Assembly: GCA_943736015.1 (NCBI GenBank) | Contig: OX031063.1 | Span: forward strand, 38,022,672-38,086,671 | Length of the DNA stretch: 64,000 bases | Reading direction: 5' to 3' | From: Tridacna crocea | Lineage: Eukaryota; Mollusca; Bivalvia; Cardiida; Cardiidae | In this document: positions 25,801 through 37,800 of the stretch, one piece after another | Layout of the letters: each line of letters starts with the position of its first letter | Position numbering within the stretch: position 1 is the stretch's first letter | The notes under the pieces: model-generated | The model's input: only the letters and a program-made list of their open reading frames with translations | The model's database searches: none | What the model was told of the DNA's origin: nothing | Translations under genes and position numbers: made by a program

Positions 25801-28800
25801 TGCAGCCTAATCTTTGATCTATATTGTCCAATACCTTACTACAGGTTATGGTTGAAACAACCTTGCACAATGTTTGAAAAAAGTTCATCATGTTTACTCA
25901 GCATTGTAAATGTTGACAAAAGTCAACGTAAATGTTAAAGAATACATTTGTCAACCACCTGAAAGATTGGCACAGTGCTGTCCCTGTGATTATTTTCAAC
26001 AATGAAAAAGACACTGCATGTAAATGTTACTTATTTCAAAGAAGCTCCAAGAATGGTTTTCATCAATGTTGAAATTTTAGTGCTTACCATCAGCAAGCCT
26101 TTTTCATGAAGTAATTGCTTCAAGTCTTCTTTTAAGGCAGTGGTATCTAAGATGGCCTTTTTCATTCGTACACTGTACCCATCATAGTTTTCAAGAGGTC
26201 TTTTTCGTCATACAGAGCGTCCAAATACATGTTTTTGGACAACACGAACACCTGAAATGGGAGAATCAGATTTTTTGTAAAAATGTTAAAAGAACACAGT
26301 TTGATTAGCATGGATCTTTTGTTCACCAAACATTTTGGTTTCCATTCTTAGTCCAAGTTTATTTCCAAATGCATAACAGGGTTAGTGAGGCTCAGTGGTT
26401 AAAGCTTGTAATCTCAGACCTGTGAGGTATTGTGGTCACACTGATTGTGGTTCAAAGTTTCAAGTCCCAACAACAGACCTTCTGGTCACATGAGAAATAT
26501 AAAATGAAAAAAAAATTGTCGAAAGCGACAGCAAACATTATAAATACACTTCGAATGCGATGCAAAGCATCACACAAATGTCACAAATTTTCAGAACAAA
26601 TGGGGAAAGCTTCTGATGTTTGTTGTAGTACTGTACATTGTATAATGAAAATGCACAAGACCTCTATTTTAACTCTACCACACAATCCTGACTTTAAACA
26701 ACCCAAACAAAGAAGCATTTTGAAAACATTGTGGGAAAAGGAGAAAATGCTGATAACCAGCATTTTCTCCATTTCCCGCATTGTTTTCTACCCTATCAAA
26801 GACATTTTATAGATTTTTTATCACAACTGGACAATGTAAAAAAAAATACCTGTTTTTATGGGTTTGGTTAGCTTCTTTGCTTTTCTTGAAGGCAGGTGCT
26901 ATTTCTGTTCCTTGGAAGTGCAGCTTTCTGGTGCATCATTTAAAGATTCTTGAAAGTCCAATAGGCCAAAAAGTACAATGGCTATATGATTGCACTTTCC
27001 TCCAAGTCCTGCTGCACATAAATCTGTACTTTCCTTTCATAACTTCACCAGTGCTGTTTTTTAAAACTAAATCTGTTTGAAATGTCTTGCTCTTGTATGA
27101 TGACAACACCATTCCACTGACATGTGTGTAGTCTTCCAGTTTATTAAATTTTACATCACTTACATGACCAGATTTAAAAAAGTTAAAACCTTTCCTCAGT
27201 GGTTTCTGGGCAACAGGCAAATCTGTGATTGTAACAGAGTCTTCATTGTCAGAGTCTGCAGCATGAACTATCATTAATTTTCTTTTAACTAGATAGTCAA
27301 CTATGCAAGCATAGTTGAAACCTCTTGGAATAGAACCCATATTTGTTGTCCAGTTTCTCAGTAATGGAAGTGGAAAATTAATATCTTTACGGATTCCGCA
27401 GTCTGCCTCAGTTAACACATTCTGACTACATTCTGATCCATCCAGGTCAACAACAAACTTTGAAAGTCCATTCTCTTGAAGATCTTTCACCCTGAAATAT
27501 CAAACAATGCACAATATTTTAAAAGTTATTCTGTACATCAAGTGTAGAATGTTACTAGTCCTAGCTTCTATGTGATAGGCTTTTCAAGTTATAAGTATGC
27601 TAGCCTATAGTTAGATATATTTATAAATAAATAAATCATTAATAAATGCCGTTTACAGGTGTTAAATTTATTAATAACAGCTGAATGGGAATCTAGTGCA
27701 TATTGCTTAAGTTTGCATATGCTGAAGTCATCTTTTTCCACATTGGTTTAGACCAAATACAGAAAATATTCTTGTGGAAAATAACTAGAGGCGCTTGAGC
27801 ACCTGTATCGCTCCACAGGCCTGATTTTTCTGTAACGGTGAAGAGAAGTTTTTAACAATTACCATTCATTACTGCATTTTAAGAAAAAAGGCTATGAAAA
27901 ACATTGTGAGAAAAGAAGAAAATAAAAGTAACCTGCATTTTCTTAGTTTTACACAATAATTTCTACCCTTTTTGATACAAGTTTTACTAATTTGAAGATT
28001 TATGTTGTCTGCAACATCTTTCAATTATGGCCAGTTATAAAGATTTTGTCGTCTGGTTATAGTTAACTCATTACCAAACGACAACATTTTAGGGTTGCCC
28101 AAATGGAAAGCATTTGTAGATGAAAAAATAAAAGTGACTGAAAATTTGAAAGTTGTTCTGTGAAGGGTAGATAACATTGTGGGAAAAGGTTACCAGCATT
28201 TTCTCCTTTTCCCACAATCTTTTCTAAAGTCTTCTTTGTCAGGGATCAGTTTGATTGGATAACAAAATGCCTTATCACAACAGTAAAGCCCTGTCCCTCT
28301 TTGTACTAGGTCACCAGTAGGTCAACAAACCTTTACCAGAACTAATCAAAGTGCAGAGGTTCTCTTGTTTTATATGAAAAGGATTATAGATTATGTAAAG
28401 CAACCATCTTTAACTCTTTACCAAACGACAAAATTTGGGATGTGACCAAACTGAAAGCATTTGCAGACAACAAATTAAACATTGATGAAATGATTATTTC
28501 TCTCTTTGATGGAGTAGAAAACACCGAGGGAAAAGGAGAAAATGCTGATTACCAGCATTTTCTCCTTTTCCAAGAGTGTTTTCCAAAGACTTCTTCTTTA
28601 GGGTCGTTAAAAGTCAGGATTGTATGGTAAAGACTTACCACCATAGGAACTAACCTGCAATACAACAATGAAATCAAAACGAACAGTTTGAGAGAAGAAA
28701 TTTTTCAAAGATTTTACTTTATACCATAAAAGGAAAATGAGTCTCCCATAAAAGCCATGTTTTTTGATGGATCTTTTTTTTTAAGGAATTCTGTAGACCT

Positions 28801-31800
28801 CTATCTAAGGAACATTCCTGCAAAATAGTGATGCTGTCCAATTAGTGGTTTGGGAGGAGAAGATTTTTAAAGGTTTTTTACTTTGGTTGCCATGGAAACC
28901 AGAATTATCCATGGAACACAGTTATTTGAAGAAATTTGAAAGAGGACCACCTAAGGAACATTCCTGTGAAATTTGGTAAAAAATCCAGTCAATAGTTTCT
29001 GAGGAGAAGTTTTTTGAAGAAAAAGTTTACGGACGCACGCACGGACGAACGAACGGACGGACGAACGGACGGACGCATGACGGACACAACGCCATGACAA
29101 TAGCTCGCTGGCCTTCGGCAAGTGGAGCTAAAAACCGCCAGCACATAGAAGGAAATGGATCTTAGGGGAACCCCGAATCGTAGGCCAAAACATCAAAGTT
29201 ACGGACCCGTAACCATTGGAATTCCCTTTCAAAAGAATATCCACAACTTAGGCTTTGGATGCATGATAAACAGTTTAGTGTATAATCAGTCTATATGGGC
29301 GATGTCTGAAAAACATAAGGACGGCGACTCAAACTCGCTCAGAGTCACAGCTCGTCGCGCAAGTGGGCAAGATATTTCTCTTAATTTACCTGTTAATAAA
29401 TCTCTTTTTTGAACAACTTGTGTTCGCCGCAAAGCCTCAACAATTCAGCCTTCTTGCGAGATCCTTTGCATCGTTGTCCTCAACAACTGGATCAGGTAGT
29501 ACGGCGCCTTTTATATCTTCTTCTCATAGTTTCACTATTCTGTCCACCATATTCACGAATCAATAAATGTCTACTTCCATCTTGAAACAATGGCTTCCGT
29601 TCATGATTCTGATTGGTGGATTATTACGTGCGCACGTAATAACTAATACGTGCGCACGTAATACTATTGCGTGCGCACGTATTAACTAATACGTGGGCAC
29701 GTAATAACTAATACGTGCGCACGCAATAGTATTACGTGCGCACGCAGTAGCTAATACGTGCGCACGTATTAACTAATACGTGCGCACGTAATACTATTGC
29801 GTGCGCACGTATTAACTATTACGTGGGCACGTAATAACTATTACGTGCGCACGTAGTATAAAATATATCTTCCATGTCACTTTTGTGCCACCGTAAAACC
29901 GCGATAGCGTTTTTGCGAACAAGAACTGATTGTGCTTTTGTTGGTTCATGACTTGTTGACCCTGTACCAAACAAAACTGCAGCTTGAGGACAATAACCCT
30001 TTACCACAGAATACGAAGGTTTTCACGACCTTGAGAAAAGCTGCCTTTGAAAACATCGTGGGAGAAGGTGAACGTGCTGATCCCGAAAAGTTTTCTCCCT
30101 TTTGGGCACAGTTGTCCTTAGTAGAGCTTTGTTTTAATTTGTCGTCTGCAAATGCTTTAAATATGGAAAAGTCTAAAGGTTTGTGGTTTGATAAATAGAT
30201 ATAGAGGAACGCTTTTAAAAAAAATCACTGGGAGTGAAGATAATGATGAAACTGGTAGTTTGGTCTTGTCTACAATATTTTGTACCACTTAATGATGAAT
30301 TCGACCATTTCAGTCGAATTTACGTAATTTGTTGTTTATTACTGTTTTCAGTATGAGCGACTCTAACGTTCTGTATAACGTGTGTTATTGTTTTCAACAT
30401 GAGCAAGTATAACGTCATCTTCGCTAGCCAAGGTGACGATCACTACATGGATCTTATCACTGATAAGATCCACGTAGTCATTGTCACCTTGGCCAGCGAA
30501 GATGATTTAACGTTCTGTCGTTTTTTTTTTAATGTTTTCAGTATGATCGAGTCTAACGTTCTGTCTAACGTCTGTTATTGTTTTATAATTGCACTCATGT
30601 TGTAAAATCGTTTTTTGATTGGTCAGAATCGGGTCATGTGATGAAAAAACCTGCATGTTATTTTTCGATGAAACGCAATAGCACTAGTCTACTTTCGGTT
30701 TTTCCAAATTGTTGTTGGAATCTAATTTTAGATTTCATGCAAACTGTTTATGGGCTATATTTAGAGTTCCATCGCTGAATCAGTCACATGCAAAAAGACC
30801 GATTTCTTTTTCTGTAAAAAACTTGCTAAAAGGAAACTAACAAAATAAACCTTGACAAAATGATGCGTGTTAACTTTATTTGCACCCTAACAAAAATACA
30901 CTATGCCAACTGTGAATAAAGAGTCTGAATGGTCGACGTCATCAGTTACATCATTCAATACGTCAGCGATCGATTTCTATGAAGCCAGGGTCACGGAGTT
31001 AAATTTAGTACACTGCGTAAACGGAAAAATCACTCTGGCATTTTGATTTGTTTCATGACGGAGTTAAACCTTTTTATTGTGGGGATTAGGTTAAAAAAAT
31101 GCTATTGACCAGAAAAAAGTTATCGCGGATTTGATGGAATATATTTAGTGAAAGAACTGATGGAGAAAGGATCGACAGAAGTGAATACACTGTGTTAAGA
31201 ATTTTTGCAATGTTGGCGTGATAGGAACGATATCAGAAACAAGCTTAGAACTGGGAAACCAAAAATACATATTGAAAAATTAACAGCTGCGACACCGTTT
31301 TTTATGTTCTAATAAGTGGGTCACAAAACGTTGGCGTCATTCGTGTCTTACAAGAAACATAGAATAGACCAAAACTTATATCGGCAACAGATAGATACTC
31401 ATCGAGGACAGATCTGCCGACGGTACGTACGCATATTCTTTACAAATTATCAACGAAAAGGTCACTCGAAAGAACACATCGTCCGCTTAGCCTCAAGTTT
31501 TTATAGTTGATTGTATTGTTCATATAGATCTACATAATTATTTTATTCTTAAATTTTGTTCGATGAATCATCGAAAGTATACTGTCGCCTCGTATTTCCG
31601 CGGTACTTAATGTTTAGTTAAAATAAAATATGATTTTAAATACTTACAAGCCTGGAAATTATACACCAACTTTATCATTTTTTACTGAGAAAGATGTCCA
31701 TCATGAAGATCTATCGATGAAACATGACAGAAGTCGATGTTTAGAGTTGTTGTTGTTCTCACCCGGTTCGCCATTTTTTAAAGGGACGTTACCGTATTTC

Positions 31801-34800
31801 CGCGGTATTCAGTAATATCACCATATAAGAAATATTGTTGATTGAAATACTGGAATATGGATTTATTATGCAAGACGGGGTAAGAATACACCATCAAAAG
31901 CTTTAATAAAGCACTTTTTAATTATTTATTACTTTCAAAATCATTTAATATGCTAAAATTTCTAATAATTTCTGTAACAGTGGGGGCACTTGAAGGAACT
32001 TCCTCGTCTCAGGACTCTTATTGGAGAACAAAAGGCCAAATGGGTCCAGTGAGAGCAAATCTCACACTGGCCCCAGTTGACAATAATAATATTTTCACAC
32101 CCACGTTTTTGGTCTGGGTAAAATTTTTTACATACACAACAAACTTCAGACTCGTCCATTTCTTCATCTGAGGAATCTGAAGTGTCTTCAATTGGAAGTG
32201 GACCACCTTTTCCTCCACTTACACCAGATGTTGAAGGGATACATGTTTTTTCATTGGTTTTATTTAGTTTTATTTTGCAATTTGACTTTCTTTTTTTACA
32301 GATAGATCTTGAAGATGCTTCAAGTGAAATTCATTGGACAAATCCCCAGAAACATTGAAAGGAGGGACAAAGTGTTTGTTTTGTTTTTTGAGAAATAACA
32401 GCTGTGATTTTCCTACTTTCTAAGAAACTGCTGATGTCTGATGACGGCTTACCTGATGAAACATTCTTTTCCCTGGTGTCTTCATCTGGAATGGACTTTT
32501 CATAAATGACCGCAGGAGCCATATCAACTGATTTAATTTTTTCTTTGTCAAAGGGAAAAATACCTGCTTTACAAAATGCTGAGGATATATTATGAGGGGA
32601 CATTGCTTTCAGATATGGTTTGGCTGTCAACCGGGCTATTTCATACCGGGTAATAGATATTCCTGGATTCATCTGAAGGTACAACTGACATTCCCGGTAA
32701 TAATAACTTTTAAAAGAACCAAACAACCCAACATCCAGTGGTTGAGTCAAATGACTTGTATGAGGGGGCAAAACAAAGAGAATAACATTATTTTGTTTTG
32801 CCCACTCAGACAGAGTCAAAGAGATATGTGACTTGTGACCATCAAATAGAATCAAGGAAACGGGCTTTGTTGGGCCATTTGAGACGGACATATATTTTGC
32901 AAAATGACTTGTCAAGTATTCCTCAAAGACTGCCGAGTTGGACCAACCCTTGTCAGACATAGTACCACTGGCCCCATCAGGTGCCCCATCCAACAAAGAA
33001 CTACTCCAACGCTTTCCTGGAAATACATAATAAGGGGGAACAAAATTTCCAAGGGCATTAATTCCTGCAATAATGGTGATGTTTGCAGACCTGGGTGAGG
33101 TGGCAGCCTGAGCTTTGGCCTCAGGTCCACAAACAACTTTTGGCGGGTTATGTTCTGTGCTGACACCAGTTTCATCAATATTATATATATGTTGTGGTGT
33201 TTCAAACAAATTGTTCTTTTGGATGATATCACCCAACTCCTTAAAGTAATTTTCTATTGCTTCCTCAGAGGCACCCTTTGCACGAGCCAGATGTAATTTT
33301 TGAGGCTTCAAAACCTTCAGTTCAGGCCATCTCCTGATGAATGCATAGAACCAATTGTGACTGAGACAATTTCCTACTTCCTTCCCCATAGATACAGCCA
33401 GATCTGCAGCAATGTACTGGATATTTGTCTTGGAATATCCATATCAAATTGAGGCCATGTACTCTATGAAATCTACCAGTTGCCTTTCCTCACTTCGTGA
33501 AAATAAAGTGGATGGTCCACGAGTAGCATCAAGATCTACCAAGTTTCTTGTCCTGTCCCGCAGGGTTGACTCTGGAACATTGAATAAACGTGCTGCCCTG
33601 TAGACCGATGTCCCAGACCGGGTGGCTTCATATGCTCGTATTAAGTTTTCTTTATTGTATGACTTAGGCTTTTTGGGATCCTGAAATGTGAATACTGTTT
33701 TGAAAACAAAAATAAGGGAATCTGTCAATGTGTATTTATTCTCTGTATATAATTTTTTGCAACTATTTATTTTTGTTATAAATGTTTCAAATTAAAGTAT
33801 GATATTTTTGCTTTTTAATTCTATTTTCCATTGAACACCCCACTTTCCAACCAACCCTCAATGCAGTTCAACAAGTGAGTGCCTCCTACAGATTATAAAA
33901 AGATAAACCTGGTTCAAGCTTGTTTATTTTTTTTTTTTTAGCCTCATAAAAAAAAAGTGGTGAAAGGAGAAAATGCTTTAAAAAAAGGAATTTCTCTCTT
34001 CTCCACAGTATTTGACCATGTCAAAAGACAAAATTTTCGGTATATGCAAGTAAATAATAGAGTGAGATAACCTCATTTTATTAAAAAAAAAAACATCATA
34101 TCTGTCATCTGAATCATAATCATTAGTTAACACCTTGAAACTGTCAAAATTATTTTCTTATCAAAGAGTGAGGGAAAAATATAAATTCGCAAGTGGAAAT
34201 GTACCTTTAATACAATCCACATATTTAGTGACGTCATGAAAATCCTACGCGCAGAAGACAGAGATTTGTCGAAGGAAAAAAAGAGCAAAACAGTGAAATC
34301 TGACAACACTTGCAGCATTAACTGATTGCATATTGAAGTCCTTTAGTTTTTCTAAGGTTTGCAATAAAAATGAACCACTTACCCGAATTTTAAACATTTT
34401 TTTCTGGATTTTTTCTTGCTTGGAGTAAAGGACGAGAGTGAAATTGAAAGTCGGTGACGTCACACAGACAGTAGGTGGCGGTGCGATATGTTTACAAGTG
34501 AAATTCGGAATGCCGCGGAAATAGAGGTAACGCGGAAATACGAATTTTATCCCCGTCTAAATTGAAAGCATGTTGCTGACAACCTTTATTAACAAATATT
34601 AGGTCTACTCAGAACACAAAATCTGCCCTCCAAAGGACAGAAAACAATGTTCTTCTCTTTCCACGGTGTTTTCCAAAGGTCCGTTACCCTGGGTGATTAA
34701 GAATGGGATTGTGCGGTATAGAGTTAAATCTTTAGTATTGATCCTTTAGATGAACATGTTATGTGTGCGGCCAATTCTTTAACGGTTCGTAAGCACTGCT

Positions 34801-37800
34801 AGTTTGAACATTTTTCATCCAGTTCCCCACCCCCCTTTTCCTTGTCATTTTCGAGTTTTCGAGTCAATAAGATTTTTATTTGTCATGTACTTTACAGGGG
34901 TTGCCAACCCAAGGCCAAAGCCTTCCGTTTTGAACTCGTACTACATTACACCTATTGATGGTAAGTATTAAAGAGAGAAAAAAAATCATTTGATGACATA
35001 CATGTATTCTATATTGTTTATATATTGTTTCATGCATTACGGCTACACGACAACGAAAATTACCGAGAAGCTGGTTTTTGAAGACACTTCCAGGACCAAA
35101 ATCTACCTTTTCATACTTTCCAGTTGTTGTCAGCACTGTAATCGGTCGCCACTGAATAACTACAATGGTTTAAAATCACAAATCAAATGGTAATTGTTTG
35201 AACTTCGTACAAGATAGAAATCCTATATCTTTTAAGTAAGCCATGTAGGAACCTCCCTTTTCTTTAACTGTTTTTTTTTTTTACAAAAAATTAGTTGTTT
35301 AATGGAATGCTTACAATATATGTTTGCCAGTCAACAGCAGTACAACGTAAAATATTTGTAACAAGTCTGACCAGTATTACCCATTATCAATGCTTTAGAT
35401 ACCACTCATCATGAATAACAGTACCTACATGTAGCAACCTTTCAAAAGAAAAATTAACACAAATAATTTGTCGCATAATGGATGAATCGGGGAGAAAGAT
35501 TGCGTCAAAGTACCGAGGGAGGTAATATATCAATAAACAAAAGTACAGACACACATGGTAAATTTGGATTTGAAAACAGAGGTGGACAGTGAATTTTTGT
35601 CGCCAGGGCCTTAGGGGTGCTTATCATTATGGCGCATCGCAAAAATCCAAACAGTAAAAAACCAATATTATTAAAACAGCGGCTGTTTAAAGGTGGCCCT
35701 TGGGCGATAATTTTACAAAAATACAAAAATATCATCCTTATACTCCCAAAGCCTTATAATTGTCATTCATGAAACCCCAGTAGTCGAAAACCATCCTTCA
35801 ACAAGAGAAATTAGAGATTTACCACGGCCCAGGTCAACATCGACAGGAAACACGTTCTATTTTTACCTGAGCAACTCGCACATATATATACCGGAAATAC
35901 ACAGACGAAGCTTCAAACATAGCGTCTGAGGAAGATATTATGAGGAAGTTGCTCATGTAAAAATAGAACGTGTTTCCCGTTGGTGTCGACCTGGGCCGTA
36001 GTAAATCTCTTATTTCTCTTGTTGTCGGATGGTTTTCGACTGGTGGGGTTTTATGAATGAAAATTGCAAGACTTTGGGAGTATAAGGATGATTTTTTTGT
36101 ACTTTTGTAAAATTTTAGCCTCAAAATCTGAAGGGCCACCTTTAACACTTTAACATTCCCACAATGCTTGTTTTTACTTTTGGCGTGAAATCTGAAAATA
36201 GCTTAAGAGGCTAAATAGCCTTTTAAGGGAACACCATCAAAAAGCTTTTTTTTGTAATTTTATGATTCTTAATTATTGATGATTTGTATTGTTTTTTCAT
36301 ATAAATTTCAGTGATATATATATTTTTTTGATTTGGTGTGAAGTGAAAATTCTAAATACCCACCTTTAATTAACAAAATACAAATATTCCTTTCTGTAAC
36401 CTTTGCGACTTTGGTCACTGTACTTTAACATATTGTCAGATATTATCAATAATATCCGTACTTGAAAATGGTATGAGTAAGACGTATAAATTACGCCTTT
36501 TTTATGACGATCAAATTTGTTTACTTTCGGCTGCTAGCCCGATCCCGTAACTACGTATAACTTGATTAAACGGATCAACCGAAGTTTGCATAATAATATG
36601 TGTGTTAACATAACCCGATACACTTGATTCGCTATTGTTTCATTCATAAAATTGTAGCTTTATCACTGATCTCATTTCTAGTAACTGTGTTGAAAGTAAA
36701 TTCTACGAAGTTTTCAGGTTTTTTTTTTCCCGAGATTTTGATTATTTACTGGTGTTATCACGTAATTCAACACGCTAAACAAACTGTTACCATCATTTAT
36801 AACATAATAGACAAGTTGAGTATGGGATTACTTGAAGGCCCGTCTACTACTATATAGTACATGTACCTTTGTGCCTATCTGGGTTTTAAGTAGTTTTTGC
36901 AATAAGGTCATCAACGCGGGTGTTAGTAGTCTGTAAGTAAAAGCCGAATTGCAGTTACACCAGTTTGCCCTTGAGCAGCGGATGGGTGTCCGAAATTTGT
37001 GGTCTTTTTAATCGTCCGACCGATTAAAAGTTAACAAATGCACATATCCATCGCTAATTGACCGTTTCGGGTGTTGTAGTTTTTCTCCTTTTAAATGTTT
37101 CTGTTCTTATAACGAAGTAGAGGGTATCTCAGCCTTTAAATGATAAAGATCCAACTGTATATCAACCTAGCATTACATAGAATTCCAGTTGTTCCCTTTG
37201 AGGTTTCACCTTTTTTCTGTACTTTAAGATGAAAGTTCTACTCACGAGACAAACCCAAAGCTGCAAACAAACATTGCTGAAGGTATACCAGCAACGGAAC
37301 CAGTTACAGATGAAGAAACAGAATTTCTTAGAAAGGAGCGTGACTGTCTAATAAAAAAAGTGGCACAGCTTGAAAAGGACAACGAAACCCTCTCTCTACA
37401 AGCTGAAGTTTGGAGGCTTCGAAAGGAATTGGATGAAAGAGAAACTGGTTAGTCCTCTCTCTATCCCTGTAAATTACTTTAGTAATGACCTTTAGCATCA
37501 GCATATTCAATCTTATTTTCTTATATATTCATTTTCTTATGAGCTATGCTCTGGCGATAAGGGTTTTATGCATCTCCTAGATGCACGATACCAAGCAATT
37601 CATTAAATCATTATGGACCAATAAAAAATATTTTCCTTAACAACCGACATATTTATGAGATATACTGGTCCCTTGACAAGAGAAAAAAAGAGATAAATGG
37701 CAAAAAGTTTCGGCCTATGTCAGCCAGTCAATTCAAATACATGTATATAGTGCTCTAAATCGTTCTTATAACAAGAGGGTCATGATGACCCACGAGTGGC

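Larger units (their letters stand above)
24195..27491 (-). pseudogene. decayed SWIM zinc finger / YqaJ nuclease gene of the ISL2EU element
   Basis: Four minus-strand exons are visible: 27491-26851, 26251-26088, 25649-25572 and 24762-24195. The first holds a SWIM-like region whose core CAAGLGGKCNHIA is in a different frame from the upstream part. The second contains HVFGRS and KRPLENYDGYSV with one in-frame stop. The last is a YqaJ-type D-EXK nuclease: GRITASK, then PAVKYGIDNE (Glu), LAASPDGLI (Asp) and GLVEIKYIY (Glu-x-Lys), with a frame change near 24.64 kb. YqaJ nucleases resemble phage recombination exonucleases, and in ISL2EU they accompany the transposase. The amino terminus toward 29.6 kb is not resolved. 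At least four lesions make this copy non-functional. A 1.35-kb repeat and several MITEs occupy its introns. Confidence 0.7.
27784..29131 (+). repeat. 1.35-kb HINE-like repeat inside the ISL2EU element
   Basis: The start reads GAGCACCTGTATCGCTCCAC and the end GCTCGCTGGCCTTCGGCAAG followed by TGGAGCTAAAAA, so short subterminal inverted repeats (TCGCTCCAC / GTGGAGC) and a 3' hairpin are present. The 3' part has degenerate GGACGGACGAAC repeats. Two family A MITEs (27860-28290) and one more (28410-28640) lie inside it. Confidence 0.4.
18365..29893. mobile_element. ISL2EU-like DNA transposon, 11.5 kb, inserted in intron 6 of the CARD gene
   Basis: Both ends carry the same inverted terminus: CGGTGGCACAAAAGTGACAT at 18365 and its reverse complement ending at 29893. 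Each is flanked by TA, consistent with a 2-bp target duplication. Inside each end lies a long array of near-palindromic units. The left gene (+) encodes THAP, HTH_Tnp_4 and DDE_Tnp_4-type domains. The right gene (-) encodes SWIM and YqaJ-type domains. A THAP/DDE_4 transposase plus a YqaJ nuclease is the known gene pair of ISL2EU elements (PHIS superfamily). The element is swollen by at least a dozen later hairpin MITE insertions in its introns. The transposase has two breaks and the nuclease several, so this copy is probably dead but the ends look whole. Confidence 0.82.
31591..34542. mobile_element. pogo-like (Tc1/mariner superfamily) DNA transposon
   Basis: Ends share CGTATTTCCGCG in inverted orientation (31591 and 34542). 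A second copy of the left motif lies at 31790, so the exact left border is uncertain. Between them is a minus-strand pogo/Tigger-type transposase. The element lies in intron 6 of the CARD gene, 1.7 kb right of the ISL2EU element. Confidence 0.6.

Noticed and set aside
26380-26475. Possible tRNA gene
   Set aside because: A- and B-box-like words are present but no acceptor or anticodon stems pair. Treated as a SINE-like head at most.
26432-26812. 126-residue open frame and similar ~60-residue frames with KEKMLVTSIFSFSHNVF
   Set aside because: They are read-through of family A MITE hairpins, which always give this peptide; not genes.
29155-29412. Plus-strand 85-residue open frame at the right of the ISL2EU element
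   Set aside because: No splice, start context or motif support. It overlaps the region where the minus-strand nuclease gene should begin.
31950-33603. Plus-strand open frames over the pogo transposase
   Set aside because: Antisense shadows of the HTH, DDE and PHD-like coding regions.
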